Both the position numbers and the translations under genes were made by a program. Below are positions 23,170 to 34,711 of a DNA stretch of 64,000 nt, piece after piece (the stretch's first letter is position 1; the number at the start of each line of letters is the position of its first letter). This DNA is from Phoronis australis (lineage: Eukaryota; Phoronida; Phoronidae), in contig NMRA01000013.1 of the NCBI GenBank assembly GCA_002633005.1, positions 590,516-654,515 of the forward strand, in the 5' to 3' direction. The notes under the pieces are model-generated. The model was not told the origin of the DNA and did not search any database. It was given only the letters and a program-made list of their open reading frames with translations.

Positions 23170-24320
23170 TACTATTGAACTCAAAACATTATTGTCTCTG
23201 ATTTGAATTAACTGGTCTATCAGAACAGATTTGTTAGGCAACTCTTGTTTTAATGCCATCTGAGCTGCATGTGTTTGAAAGATTGAACTTAAAATCTAAT
23301 CACCCATCGAACAAGACTTGCAGTTTGCTCAAGAATTTCATCCGTTCCTAGTAAGGTGAGCTAGTTACACAAGATTTACTATCACAAAGAATTATGTTAT
23401 CGCACTTAAAGCTGCATTTTGCACTATTTATCTTATTGTAAAACATTTCAGACTTTATTGGAGTTGGTTTGGGCTAGCGCCCACCTGTAATTAGCTTACC
23501 GGAATTGATTTTCAAGGAGACCTGTCAAATGTGGAAACTGAATCAGATTGGAGTCGTACCATAGTTACGGCCATAAGTTATAGTTGTTACCAGGGGCGTC
23601 GTCTTCTGTTAGCATCTTTATTCAGTGCATTAAAAACAGCCGAGTTCTTGAAATTGACACTTACCAAGACTATAGTCATCTTCAATAGACCATTCTACAC
23701 TACAACAAACTTATTTTTTCAAAAGAGCCACTTTCTTTCGTCTCGGGTTTACGAGCCAAATCCTGGTGTTCTTTACCTCTAAAGGACATCGGGTCACGTG
23801 ACAGTTTGTAGCTGACCATTCCTTTCATAACTGAGACGTATTCGGTGCCAGGGGAGCAAACTCAAATCACATAATAATGAAAATTTTTACTGCATCATTC
23901 CCGCGTATCAATACCTCATTCAGCTATGGCATACAACATCCCGTGGAAGTATTTTTACAGAAAGTTTTCCAATCTTTTGTTTAGTTGCAAAATTTGAACT
24001 GCAAACATCATGATGGAATTAGTGCTTAGACTCACCCAACTTTGCAATTTCAATGACTTAATTTGGTGATATTTGTAGGACAGTTCAGTCCTAGGATTTT
24101 GACAGGTATTCATTAAACTCGCATTGTCTCCTTCTTCAATTTGCATACTTAGCTACTCGAATGCACTTGTCATTTAGAGAGCGCAGATTTAACTTTTGTG
24201 TCGAAATGAAGCCACGCAGCTAATTTTTTAACTTGATATATCTGTGGACTTCAAATTTGAAGGTCATAGGAGGCCAGGAACATTGTCTGGTTCAGGTTAA
24301 GCGCCAGCTCCGCCCCCGCC
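23170..24320. other. Non-coding stretch with a CpG-richer patch and an E-box
   Basis: The part around 23480-23880 has more CpG than its surroundings and holds the 10-bp palindrome GTCACGTGAC at 23793-23802. The 83-codon plus-strand frame at 23531 is not recognisable. No exon boundaries are clear. Confidence 0.35.
23793..23802. promoter_or_regulatory. Palindromic E-box GTCACGTGAC
   Basis: Exact match to the extended E-box bound by USF- and MiT/TFE-type factors (the CLEAR consensus). It is one of three exact copies in the window. Confidence 0.4.
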
Positions 24321-24324
24321 CCCC

Positions 24325-24625
24325 CACCTCCACCATTTTGGGCTTGATGGAGGTAACCAATCCAGTGTATTGGCTTAGAATTTTGCAGACTGCTGTAAAT
24401 TATGGGTATACAGGCCTTTTGAAATTGACATGCGACGTCAGTGAAAGCAGTTCTAATTAGAATCTTGCTCTAAGTAATGCAACTGACCCAATAAGCCTGT
24501 GTAACTTATAAACAGCTTAATAAAGGGTTTATGGTCTTGGCTCAGATGATAATTGTTTGATTACCCCTATGGATAGCTGAACAGCTGAGCCCCGAATGCC
24601 ACCCTCAACTTCTAAACTTCCCAAT
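24325..24625 (+). repeat. Interspersed repeat R3, copy 2
   Basis: Landmarks: CCATTTTGGGCTTGATGGAG near the left, CAGGCCTTTTGAAATTGACA, AAGGGTTTATGGTCTTGGCT and GAACAGCTGAGCCCCGAATG near the right. Related copies are listed at 7680, 44285, 47070 and 58335. Confidence 0.75.
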
Positions 24626-24644
24626 TTTCAGGTTCCCCAATTTC

Positions 24645-24700
24645 TAGGCTCGCCAATTTTAGCACCCACCCAGGGCGTTAACCTAAATGTTTATACTAAC
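24645..24700 (+). mobile_element. Decayed right end of the 1.7-kb TA-flanked element family
   Basis: GCTCGCCAATTTTAGCACCC followed by ACCCAGGGCGTTAACCT parallels GTTCGCCAATTTAACCGCCC and AGGGCGTTAACCCG at 13230-13264. The end past GTTAACC is degenerate (TAAATGTTTATAC instead of CGAACGATTACGG). Only this terminal part is recognisable. Confidence 0.6.
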
Positions 24701-26157
24701 ACAATTGTTAATAGTACTTATGACAACTGAGAAACTATGATATTAGATGATTGTTAATAGTACTGATGACAACTGAAAAACTATGCTTTTAGAACTCATG
24801 CAACTGGAATGTTGCAATATCTAAACAAAATAAACATGGTCCACTAAGTAAGCTGGGTACTCTCATGTACATCACTTACAATATGTGCCAATTCCATGGG
24901 GTATTTGAACTTGCCTAACGCCTAGAAGGCAAAATCAACAAATTTTATACAAGTTAGCAGTGACACATTGAAGAACAGAAAACGTTGAAACACAATCACA
25001 TGATGTAAAGGCAACTGAAATCTCGCAACATCAAAATAAATACCGCACAATTTAGGTTAGGAAGCTTTCAGTCCCCCTAAACAAAAGACACACAAAAAGT
25101 GTGCATCTAAGGTTGAAAGTGCAAACTGCAAAGAAAACAAGTTAGCAATAGTGAATCTTTCTGTTGAAGCCGTCAATGAACTCCATTCGGTAAATATTTT
25201 CCAGTTCAGGGGTTTCTAAGTTTTGGGACACTGAAATTCAAGCCATAAGTTGAATTTCCATCAGATCCTGAAGATTGGGCAGTGGTCGATTTGGCGACCT
25301 GCAGGCCGCCAAAGCGATTTCAGATTGTGTTTGGCGACCTGGGAAAATCTTAAGTCGCCACGAAGTCGTCATAGTGAGTATCAAAGTCCGACAATAACTC
25401 CCTGAAAATTGTTTTAAAGTTTGCGTTGACTTTCAAACTTTTAAATACAGTTTTCCTAGATTTATTCCTTTGGTTCGCAATTGTTCCGTTCATTTCAAGA
25501 AATCAATGCCGTTCCCACTAGTCAGCACACTCTAAACGCGCGTTTAGATTACAACAGGAAGTAAATAGATGGAAGTCGGAATTGTTCAGCAAAAATCGGG
25601 CAAGGTCAGACCATGAAATATACGCCTCCAGGGGGTGTATCTGATCGACTGCCTTCTTCGTTGGCAGGAGAAATATAAGAGGTATGCAGAGTATGTATGG
25701 CAATTTGACGCCAGTTTTGGCAACCTGGGATTTTCGAGAAGTATTCAGCGGCTTGGCGTCAACCTAAGTGTCGAGCACTGGTGGAACATGAGCAGTTTTG
25801 GAACTCACCATATTTCTCAAAAATTTTTAAATGGGTTTGTATCAACAATCTGATAACAGATTTATCAGTTCTTAAAATCATTCAAAATAACCACTGATAC
25901 AACACTTTCCTGCGTCCCCATCATTTGTCATTGATTTTAATTCTTGAATTTGGGTCGACCAATATTTACAACTTCTAAGAAGTGGTACAAGCTCCGAACA
26001 TGGGTAAAATAATTAATTTTTCACTGTCCAAAACCGGGGATTTTTTTACGTAGTCATACTACAAAGAGTTACACTTAAAACAAGAATCAAAACAATAATT
26101 TTAATTAAGGTAGAAGCACACAGCTTTAAACATAAGTGCTACGTAAAAACGCTATCA

Positions 26158-26205
26158 TGACGGTAACTGTCTTCATAACGGTAACTGTTATAGTAACGGT
26201 CACCA
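26158..26205 (+). repeat. Threefold CGGTAACTGT-type tandem motif
   Basis: ACGGTAACTGT occurs twice and AGTAACGGTCACC once, at about 17-bp spacing. Each contains a YAACKG core resembling Myb-family sites. Function is unknown. Confidence 0.45.
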
Positions 26206-26564
26206 CCATCATGCATAATTACCGCATGTTAATGGGGAAACAACATGAAACAACAGTTTAACCAACATTTTATTAACAGCTTGGCAAAACAACTGCTTCA
26301 TAAGATTATTCAGCCACAGCACCTTGAACATTATCATGATGTCATATGCTTTGTTGTTATTTAAGACTTTTGAAAATTTCTGGCTAACTTGGGAATGTTG
26401 TGTCTCAGACTTGGATGATTGGAAGGTCAATGATTTTCAGATTACTATGCAATTTATGTGTTTTTAATTTATCTCCAACATTTATTTCAAATGGAATTTG
26501 TTCATTTCATTGAAGCCAAATGTTTTGCATACCTTTATTTTTTACTAATTAGACTAAAAACACC

Positions 26565-26574
26565 GTCACGTGAC
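26565..26574. promoter_or_regulatory. Palindromic E-box GTCACGTGAC
   Basis: Exact 10-bp palindrome; second of three in the window. No promoter or exon was found next to it. Confidence 0.3.
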
Positions 26575-28191
26575 TCAATCAACGGCAGATCGGTATAAAG
26601 ACAAAAATATATTCTACGGGCTTTCTACTTCCAGAAAATCTAATTAAGAATGGCTTGGCCACCTTGCTAACTTTCCTGTTGATTCCCCTTCAACATCAGG
26701 GGAGACTACTCTAACGGTCATCAGAGGAGACTACTATAATGTTAATTCAGTTTGCGTTCCTTTTGGCTAGAACTATACCATCACAGACAATATTTTGAAA
26801 ACAGTGGCCATTTTAAATGATGTTTGGTGACATTAGGTCAATTTTTGCTAATTGTTTTTGTCGGAAATTGATGATATTTACCCCACTGCATCAATGAGAA
26901 TAAGTTACTACTTTGTACCCACACTGTTATAATTGTAGTGTTACGCTAGCTGATAATGCTTCAGGTGCAAAATCAAAATGTTTGAGATACAATGAATACG
27001 TAATTTGAATTTCATTGTGAACAATATTGTCGCTTCTTGTACAGATGTTACAGCTAAAAACTGACACTGTGTAATGCTACCAAAAATATGATCACAAATA
27101 CGGCAAAAGTCCTTAGTTTGGGGCACGATGGCTGGCAAGTGAAACTTCATTACACCAAACTTCTCAACATCAACAGGAAGGTGATGAATCTTATTTTGAA
27201 CATATTTAGATAAACATATACAAGCAAACTTTTTGTTTGTATATATTTATGTTCATGTTTATTAAAGTGTTCATCATTACCCTCCCTATTAACCATTTGG
27301 CCTAAAACGTAGCCAAGTTCCTGAAGTACATGCAGAGAAATGGAGATGTACTGAATTAGACAGGGAGGCTACGTTGTCATTAGTACAGAGTAAGTCCAGA
27401 AATTGTAACGCATTTTGAGACTTCGTCTTGCACATTTATATCATTATGAAATTTGATAAATGTTATTGATACCTTTGTTTTGCAATCAATGAATTTCTCC
27501 TTTGTACAAAAGTTTATAAAAAGGGACCCAATTAATGGCAGGGTGGCAAAAAATAAAAAGTAAAAACGAATTCCATAGTCTTTTCAATTTGAAAATATGA
27601 ACTTTTGAATAGGTTAAATTTATAATTCTGTAGAAATTTGGCCTAATACACACTAAGTTCTTGATAACCTCAGCCATATCCATAGAGGCTGACAGCTATA
27701 TCTGGTTAGACAGAGCCTTTTTCTTTCTTAACACAATTAGTCACTGTCAGTGAAAACTTGTACAGCACTACCACCAATCCAAATACAGCTGTCAAGTTTT
27801 GCTTACTAATAATAATCCTAGTTGGTTTTATCACTCTTCTAGTTGTTTACATTGACCAATAAAATCATTAGCCCTTGACTGCTCCCCTGACATTGACTTC
27901 ACCCTGTGACACCAATAGCAGTGATATGTGTAACACTATATCTACATAATGCAACAACTGGCAGAATTCAGTTGTGCCAATGACACTTGTTTCGACAGTA
28001 TTTGCGTACCAGCATGAATATCACTTGGAATACATCAACATGTTACACACAGACTTCATCTGGAATGGTTTCATTATTGGATGAGATTGCAATCAACAGG
28101 TTCTTGGTATTCAAGGTAAGAGTATCAACATGAGGCACTACCTCACAACTATGACAACTACAAATGCTTCAAGCAGAGATTGGTGTCTTTA

Positions 28192-28694
28192 GGCCCTTTC
28201 ATAATCACTTAATTCCTGTATGAGTGCAGTGTCGACGTGAACTACTAAGTTAAACCATTCACACCAACTTCGGTCGTCAACGGCATCGAAGTACATGGTA
28301 GGTGACACTGTCATCATCAAAGTGATCGCAAGGTAGCGCTGATGCATCCCGTGCAGGTGAAGATGTATTTCACTGTGACAATTTGAAAACATTTATGTGT
28401 GCTTATCGACACAAAACTTATTTCTAGTTCGATTGGTGATTATTCAAGCAAAACATAAGCAAGATTAGTGAGGATACTGTCCTTTAATTGTTGATGATAA
28501 CATTGGCCCCTGGTGATAATTTTGATTAGACCATAGTTGACTGTTCATACCGCAATATAGCGTAGAGGCTACAGTGTTAAATCCACCTATTTACTGTGCA
28601 GTTAATTGGCACTGTTATCTTCAATCCAGGACCGAAGTCAACCGTTCATACTGACTACACCTCCCCAAAACATTGATGTTACTACGAAAGGGCC
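28192..28694. mobile_element. TA-flanked element with GGCCCTTTC inverted ends
   Basis: The 503-bp segment starts GGCCCTTTCATAATCAC and, reversed from the right, GGCCCTTTCGTAGTAAC (14 of 17 identical). TA flanks each end (28190-28191, 28695-28696). Inner words such as CTTCGGTC also recur in inverted order. No transposase is encoded. Only one copy was seen, so the call rests on end structure. Confidence 0.6.
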
Positions 28695-28696
28695 TA

Positions 28697-31568
28697 TTGA
28701 TAACAACTACCTGTTTGTGGAAACATTTTTTCCTAACTACTTCAGACACTGTCGACTATAAAAACTAAATCCGTAATTGAAACTTAACTTTTTCATTGTT
28801 CAAACGACAAAAATCGGATCACTGCAAAAGGAAAAAATAAATACGGCACATATTGCAACTGCTGTTCCTTTGTTGATGTCCCTACTTCCATTGCTGCCTG
28901 ACCAACTCAATGGGTCCATTGGACTCCTGTACACCATCGCTTATCAGAGGGATCTTAACACTCCCTAAGAATGCAGTGAAATTTGAATAAGGGATCTCCT
29001 CATGCATGTGTGCAGTGGTGATGATAGAAATTAACTACAAGTACTGAATTACCAGAGTGTGATTGCTGGTAAGAGTCACTTCAGTGAAAAACCATGAAAT
29101 TACAGGCTTCTATGGCAAAAAGAGCAAACAGCATGGGGAGAGGCTCAGTGCAATTTTCAAGGTTCAATGCTCAGTCATTCTTGATAACTAAGCAGAACAA
29201 TATTTGGTGTTCTGGCAGATTCTCTCTGGTTTGATTACAATGTGACATGAGCCCTGGCTTGTGGTTAAATCAAACAAAACATTGCTGTCAGCAGAATCCC
29301 TGGCACTTACTTATGATAAAATCTCATTAACTGGTATTGACAATAAGAGTACATTTTGCCTATTCATACTTATTTGCACACAAAGCTGAGTAATAGATCA
29401 TGGTTAAGACAGAAAAGAAACAATCAAACACATTTCTTCCAAGGACAATTAACATCTTTCACTCCGTTAACATCCATCATTGCCCTTATAACCTGGAAAT
29501 ATGTCCGGAAATATGTCCGTTAAACTATTTTTAGATGTATATATTGTAATCCTACTTACCCACGCATAAACTGTCATCAATGCAAGCTTGTATTAACCAA
29601 TACTTATGATTAGACATCTGGATATATGCAAAACCAACTGAACTGAAGACTTCCAGTCTGATAGTGGAGCAGGTAAGTAAAGTTTTTTGGAAAGAGAGAA
29701 ATTAACACCATAACTAGTGTAACACTTGAATGATCAAACGAATGCTGAACTACCAAGTGGTCAATGACGTCTTGAACAACAGAATAGTGCGGCTCCTACT
29801 AAAAACATTTTTCAAAGGCTGATTATTTTATGGCAAAATATAGGAATTTAAGCAAATGTCACTTTACGGCATCATAACACTACAATCCCCCCTTGTAATA
29901 GACTTAAACGTTCTTAATCGTTACTTTTGCGCATAACTTGATCCTGCATCAGAATTGGGTAATCATAAAAAATATTTCAGGAATTACTCATTTTTTTAGG
30001 AAACAATCTGTGTCTTATACTAGTAGACACATCTTGGCAACAACCATAACAACACTCAGTTTCTGCAAGTCTGTGCAATTTCACTTGTTTATTTTTAAAA
30101 CCACTTGCCTGTAATCACACACCAGCACAAACACTTAATGCCTGGGAACATAAGGGCAGTCAGTCATTAGGTCACTGAGTTTGTTCCTTAGTCAAAATTG
30201 GGGGTCATTTTCAGGGCTTCAAAGGGACTGTGTTTGTTATTGTCCGAGACCAGGCCCAACACAAAGTTGAGTTGTCAGGAGTGTCACTTGGAGGTGTCAC
30301 TTGGGAGTCTCACTTGGTATACTTAACATAGTCTCAACTGTAACTAAACAAGTGAAGCCCATGTTCACAGCGAAAACTTAAGAGACTAGATCTAAAGTTA
30401 GCCTCTTGAACACTGACACAGTTGTTGAGCTGTTTGACACAAGACATTCACAGTGCCTTTACAAATTTCATGACCAAGCAGCACAGATAATGCCTGTATT
30501 CACTGGCTAATGAAGGGTGACAGTTTCCGAAGCACAAATGTTCACAACACCCCAATGATAGGCAGCGACACTCCTCGTCCCCCTTTAGTTTATTGGGATT
30601 ACCAGTAAAAAACGCAGCATCGGGTTTTGAAATTTTGTTCAATTCCTTTTACCTCTGAAAGTTTTGCCTTGAAGGAATTACCAGTACGGTGTAAGTATAA
30701 TGATAGGCAGCTGTCAGCATAATTTTGACACTAATAATATCAATTTCACCTAGCAAAATAAAGTATGTAACATTAACATTCAAATACCTAACTATCATCA
30801 AGAGTGCAGTCAGACAAGTAATTTGTGTATTTGCAAATACACAAAATTCCTCTTGCTTTTGCATAATAGGAATACCTTGATCATTTACTTCCACAATGTG
30901 TAATACACATAACTTATTATTTGGTCATACAACAGGCTTGGCTTATCCTAGCTGGATGCCCTGCATGACCAGGCAATTTTTGTTTGGGTTGTGGTGCCAC
31001 CTATCAGTTATAACGATTTGTTCAGCCACTAAAGTTTAGTATCGTTTTCAGTTATTCCAACATCAAGTGTCTGGTTCAATATAGTATTTTATTCACTTAT
31101 AATTGTGTGTTTCTGATTCCTACATTGGTGGCCTCGATAGTAGTACTGGTTGTTGATTTTTACCCTGACACACCACCAGAGCTTCCAAAAGCCAGCCATC
31201 TGATAGCGGTCTGACTATCAGCTGATATGGCCATTCTTACAAATTTATCAGATTCATCGCCATTGGAATCTTCATGTTCTGCAGCATGTGACATTGTTGT
31301 GTCACGCAGGTAACTGAAGCACGTGCTGTTCTGACAACTATATCAAAAGAAAACATTGACATTTGAGCTGTCCTATTCCTAATATGAAGGAGGTATATCT
31401 GTGTGTCTGAATATGTCCACATGTTGATAATGATTTGAACAAATGTGAAGGACAAGATATGCAGTTGTGTTAGCACTCAATTTTTGGTTTACCCAATGAA
31501 ACAATCAATTACTCATTGGATAGTGAAGGTAGACCACCATAAAAATAAAGAAATGTCCAGAAATTAGG
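28697..31568. other. Non-coding stretch, nothing recognised
   Basis: Short open frames only. Tiny local duplications occur, such as GGAAATATGTCCG twice near 29494-29520 and GTCACTTGG words near 30280-30320. No gene or bounded repeat was found. Confidence 0.35.
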
Positions 31569-31814
31569 TATATTAAAAAAAAATAATTGCAGGCGGTCTG
31601 ATACACGTTGTACCAGACGTGCACAGGCCTCGCATATGGGCCCATTGCACTGATCACCTGGAGCTATTTTTATGCTAAATTATTAATAAATGGTTCAAGC
31701 TGAGGAGCTAGAAACCTCGCTCAAGGTTTTAGCAGTGTGACCTGGTGGGACTCGAACCCACGACCTCGAGTAAAGAAAGCGGCACTTATCAAGCAGGCCA
31801 CACTGCCTCCTCTT
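31569..31814 (-). mobile_element. tRNA-derived SINE
   Basis: On the minus strand the head contains a perfect T-arm, GTGGGTTCGAGTCCCAC (31745-31761), with an exact pol III B box. A weaker A-box-like part is TGGCCTGCTTGATAAG. A 14-bp stem, GGCAGTGTGGCCTG with CAGGTCACACTGCT, encloses the head. Seven extra bases between T-arm and outer stem rule out a working tRNA. An unrelated body follows and ends in an A-rich tail on the minus strand (the AATAATTTAG side is internal; the tail is the T/A run near 31573-31586). AATTAGG at 31562-31568 and 31815-31821 may be the target duplication. Confidence 0.75.
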
Positions 31815-31821
31815 AATTAGG

Positions 31822-32305
31822 GCCCCACTTGAATGTTCATGCATTTCCTCACTGCTATACTTCCTTTCTGCAACCACGAAGTTGATCCATGTGACAAAGA
31901 TAGGCTTCACACAAAGGGTGCCACCTATCAGCATCAGCATCTTGAAAGTTCAACCCCGAAAATGTTCCCACTCATTTGGCACTTCATGCGACACTCAAAT
32001 TAAATTATTTACAAATGCTATCGATTTTTTATATTAATAAATTTTAAGATAAACTTTAATATAGTCATTTGGCAACTACAAGAGTTCTTCTCTCGGCAGT
32101 TATCTGGTCATAGAGGGTTTTTAGATCTTCAATGAAAATACTAAGCAACTGAGTTTAAATACAAAATTATAGCACTGGGTGTGATAGACATGTGAGTGAA
32201 AATGGCAATAACTGAAATTCTAATGGCTTAAAAGCAAGCATTACCAAACTCAAAAACTCTCTCGGTTGTTTTATAGGAATGCAAAAGAGAAACATTAGTC
32301 TTAAA
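31822..32305. other. Non-coding stretch, nothing recognised
   Basis: AT-rich, no features supported. Confidence 0.35.
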
Positions 32306-32680
32306 ATGGAATGTGCACGCTAATTCGTTATCTCCATAATTGCTTGGTCAAATTAGTTAGAAACATAACGTATACCGTAACGACAATGCGCATAATGAAG
32401 AACATTGAAAAATTGACAAATGTTTTCAAGAGCGAGTTTTGTGTCATAAATGATCCGCCCTAAATGGCTCAATCGTATCCAGAAGTATCATGGCATGGTG
32501 TTGGGAGGGGTTATGTGAACTCACAAGGTACGTCATTAGTGCAAAGGTCACCTATTTGCAGAATTTTTTGTTTTCTCATTTACAAGTTGTCAGTGAATAC
32601 AACTGCACCTTGTTTAGCATAGATTATGTTCAAACAGCATTGTCGTTTAGTTCCTGTTATACATTAGCATAGTGAAGTGA
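32306..32680 (+). repeat. Interspersed repeat R2, copy 2 (no hAT-like insertion)
   Basis: It aligns with the two outer parts of the 3.4-4.2 kb copy. Landmarks: AATTGCTTGGTCAAATTAGT, ACAAATGTTTTCAAGAG, GTACGTCATTAGTGCAAAGG, CTATTTGCAGAATTTTTTG and GCATTGTCGTTTAGTTC. It has about 40 extra bases near 32360-32400 and a diverged GGGGTTATG where copy 1 carries its insertion. Confidence 0.75.
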
Positions 32681-33164
32681 TTTTGACAGGATAATTTATG
32701 GCAACTTTCAAAAGCACTGACTTGCAAAAGAGAAATCACTGGCCACAAACACTGAAACCAAAATCCCAGAAAATATGTCTGTGTTTGCAAACCGAGGGGG
32801 CTGTTCATAGTGGAATATTCCTAGTGTTCAGTGCTTTGAGGAGGTTGGCCCTCATTAAAGTCTTTCTGATGACACTTTTAAGCCACAAACTTTGTCTAAC
32901 ACTCTACCCAGCTTGATTTACAATTATAACAGTTTAACCTTCATGCAAGAACGTCTTTGAAAAGCTTCCCAAAATAGCCATTAAGAAATGCGATAATTTG
33001 TGATGTCCTAACATTCTTTAGCACTAGCGCAATACCAAGTCCTGTTTTATGAAACATGGCTACTGATGCTGGCATAATCCATCAAGATCATAACCGTCGC
33101 TGTCGCCATCGCCATCATCATCATCATCATTGTAGTCCTAGCTGTTGCAGTTGATACTGCTTTT
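32681..33164. other. Non-coding stretch with a short CAT microsatellite
   Basis: Six CAT units lie at 33113-33130, just upstream of the array-bearing element. Nothing else is recognised. Confidence 0.5.
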
Positions 33165-34711
33165 GTTATTGTTGTTATGTGCCCACATATTTACATGTGG
33201 ACGCATTATGCCGTCATCTCCGTCCGGGTGGCATCCGTCTGGCATCTGCTGCTCTATCTCCAAAACCCTTTGACATACGTTCGCGAATGGGACGGCATGA
33301 GCGAACTTTCGAACGGATCGGACTACCGGTGTGCTCTCTAGTGGCAATTTTAGTTTTTTTACGCTTACCTTTGTATCTTCAAAAGTCCTGAATGGATTTT
33401 CATGAAATTTGGTATGTAGGCACCTATTAGTGAGATAACACTATCCACCTGTTTTTGGATGGATTCGACATAGTTTGCGCCACCTAGTGGCCATTTTTAC
33501 TGTTTTCGAGTTTTTTTGCGTCCACCCCTCTATCAACCAAACCGCTCAAAGGGTAACTGTGAAAATTGGCAAGTATGTGCTTACTATAAAGAGGAAGGTT
33601 GACGAGGATTTTCTGACGACTTCGACTACTGTGGCACCTCCTAGTGGCAGTTTTGAAATTTTTGCGCCTATGGCTGTATCTCCTAAACCGTTCGCAGGGT
33701 CTTTACAAAATGTAGTAAGTATATTTATATAATGTTAACAACAAACGATGACGAATTTTGGACAGATCGGACTACCGGTGTGTCCCCTAGTGGCAATTTT
33801 ATTTTTTCACGTTTACCTTTGTATCTTAACGGATTTTCATGAAAATTAATATGTAGGCACCTATTAGTGAGATGACGCTATCCTCCCGTTTTCGGATGGA
33901 TTCAACGTAGTTTGCACCACCTAGTGGCCATTTTTACTGTTTTCGAGTCTGTTTTTTGCGTCCACCCCTCTATCAACCAAACCGCTCAAAGGGTAATTGT
34001 GAAAATTGGCATGACTATAAAGAGGACGGTTGACGATGATTTTCCGACAATTTTGACTGCATCTCCTAAACCGTTCGCAGGATCTTCACTTAATTTAGTA
34101 AGTGTATTTATGTGATGTTGACTACGGATGACGACGACTTTCAGACAGATTTGACTACTGCTGTGCCCCCTAGTGCCAATTTTAGTTCTTTACGTTTAAC
34201 TCAGTATCTTCAACAGATCCTCAACAGATTTTCATAAAATTTTAAATATATGCATCTATTGGTATGATGTTATCTGCCTGTTTCTGGATTGGAATTGAGG
34301 TACTTTGCACCACCTAGTGGCCACTTTTATCCCTGTATCAACCAAATCATTTGAAAATTGGCATATATGTTCTCAGTGTGAAGACGACCTTTGATGATGG
34401 TGACTGATTACTGTGGCGCCTCCTACTGGTAGTTTTGTTTTGCGCCCATAGTTGTATCTCTTAAACCCACTGAAGGTAGGCTTATCCAACGGACACTGTG
34501 CCCACTAGTGGCAATTTCATTTTATTCTGTTTTCCTTAGTTTCTCTGAAGTTCCTTGACAGATTTTTATGAAATATGGCATGTTCCTGTTTTTGGATGGA
34601 TCGTATTTTTTGCGCCATCTAGTGGCCATTTTTATGATACAAATAAAGAACCCTAAAAGCACACCATTTGCAATGTATTCGTGGGCGCATTTCAACGCTC
34701 CGCGTTGCTCT
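33165..34711 (+). mobile_element. Array-bearing element X, copy A: CTCF-like motif monomers
   Basis: This 1.5-kb unit is bounded by inverted ATGTGCCCACA (33177-33187) and CGTGGGCGCAT (34680-34690). Similarity to copy B (51472-52693, inverted) continues about 12 bp beyond on one side and 21 bp on the other. The interior is built from monomers of about 145 bp, three types in order making about 440 bp. Each opens with CTAGTGGCNNTTTT. Read on the minus strand, these are CCACTAGG(G/T)GGC-type words matching the CTCF core consensus; ten occur between 33331 and 34628. Short in-frame peptides (for example 33475-33732) recur between copies but are broken by stops and deletions, so I do not call a protein. 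Confidence 0.8.
33477..33492 (-). promoter_or_regulatory. CTCF-consensus-like site (example from copy A)
   Basis: The minus strand reads GGCCACTAGGTGGCGC, which fits the core CCASYAGRKGGCRS at every position. Other sites in this copy start near 33331, 33631, 33780, 33913, 34162, 34307, 34413, 34499 and 34612, with zero to a few mismatches. Binding is inferred from the motif. Confidence 0.5.

Larger units (their letters stand above)
24701..28189. other. Long AT-rich stretch without a recognised gene
   Basis: Short open frames only. It contains a small cluster of GACGGTAACTG/TAACGGT words (26158-26205) and an exact GTCACGTGAC at 26565-26574. No exons, RNA genes or bounded elements could be supported. 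Confidence 0.4.

Noticed and set aside
31731-31806. 76-base tRNA-like segment as a functional tRNA gene
   Set aside because: T-arm and B box are perfect, but the T-arm does not abut the acceptor stem, the D and anticodon stems do not form, and a SINE body follows.
33113-33130. CAT microsatellite as part of the array element
   Set aside because: Copy B has no CAT run at its head, so it is outside the element.
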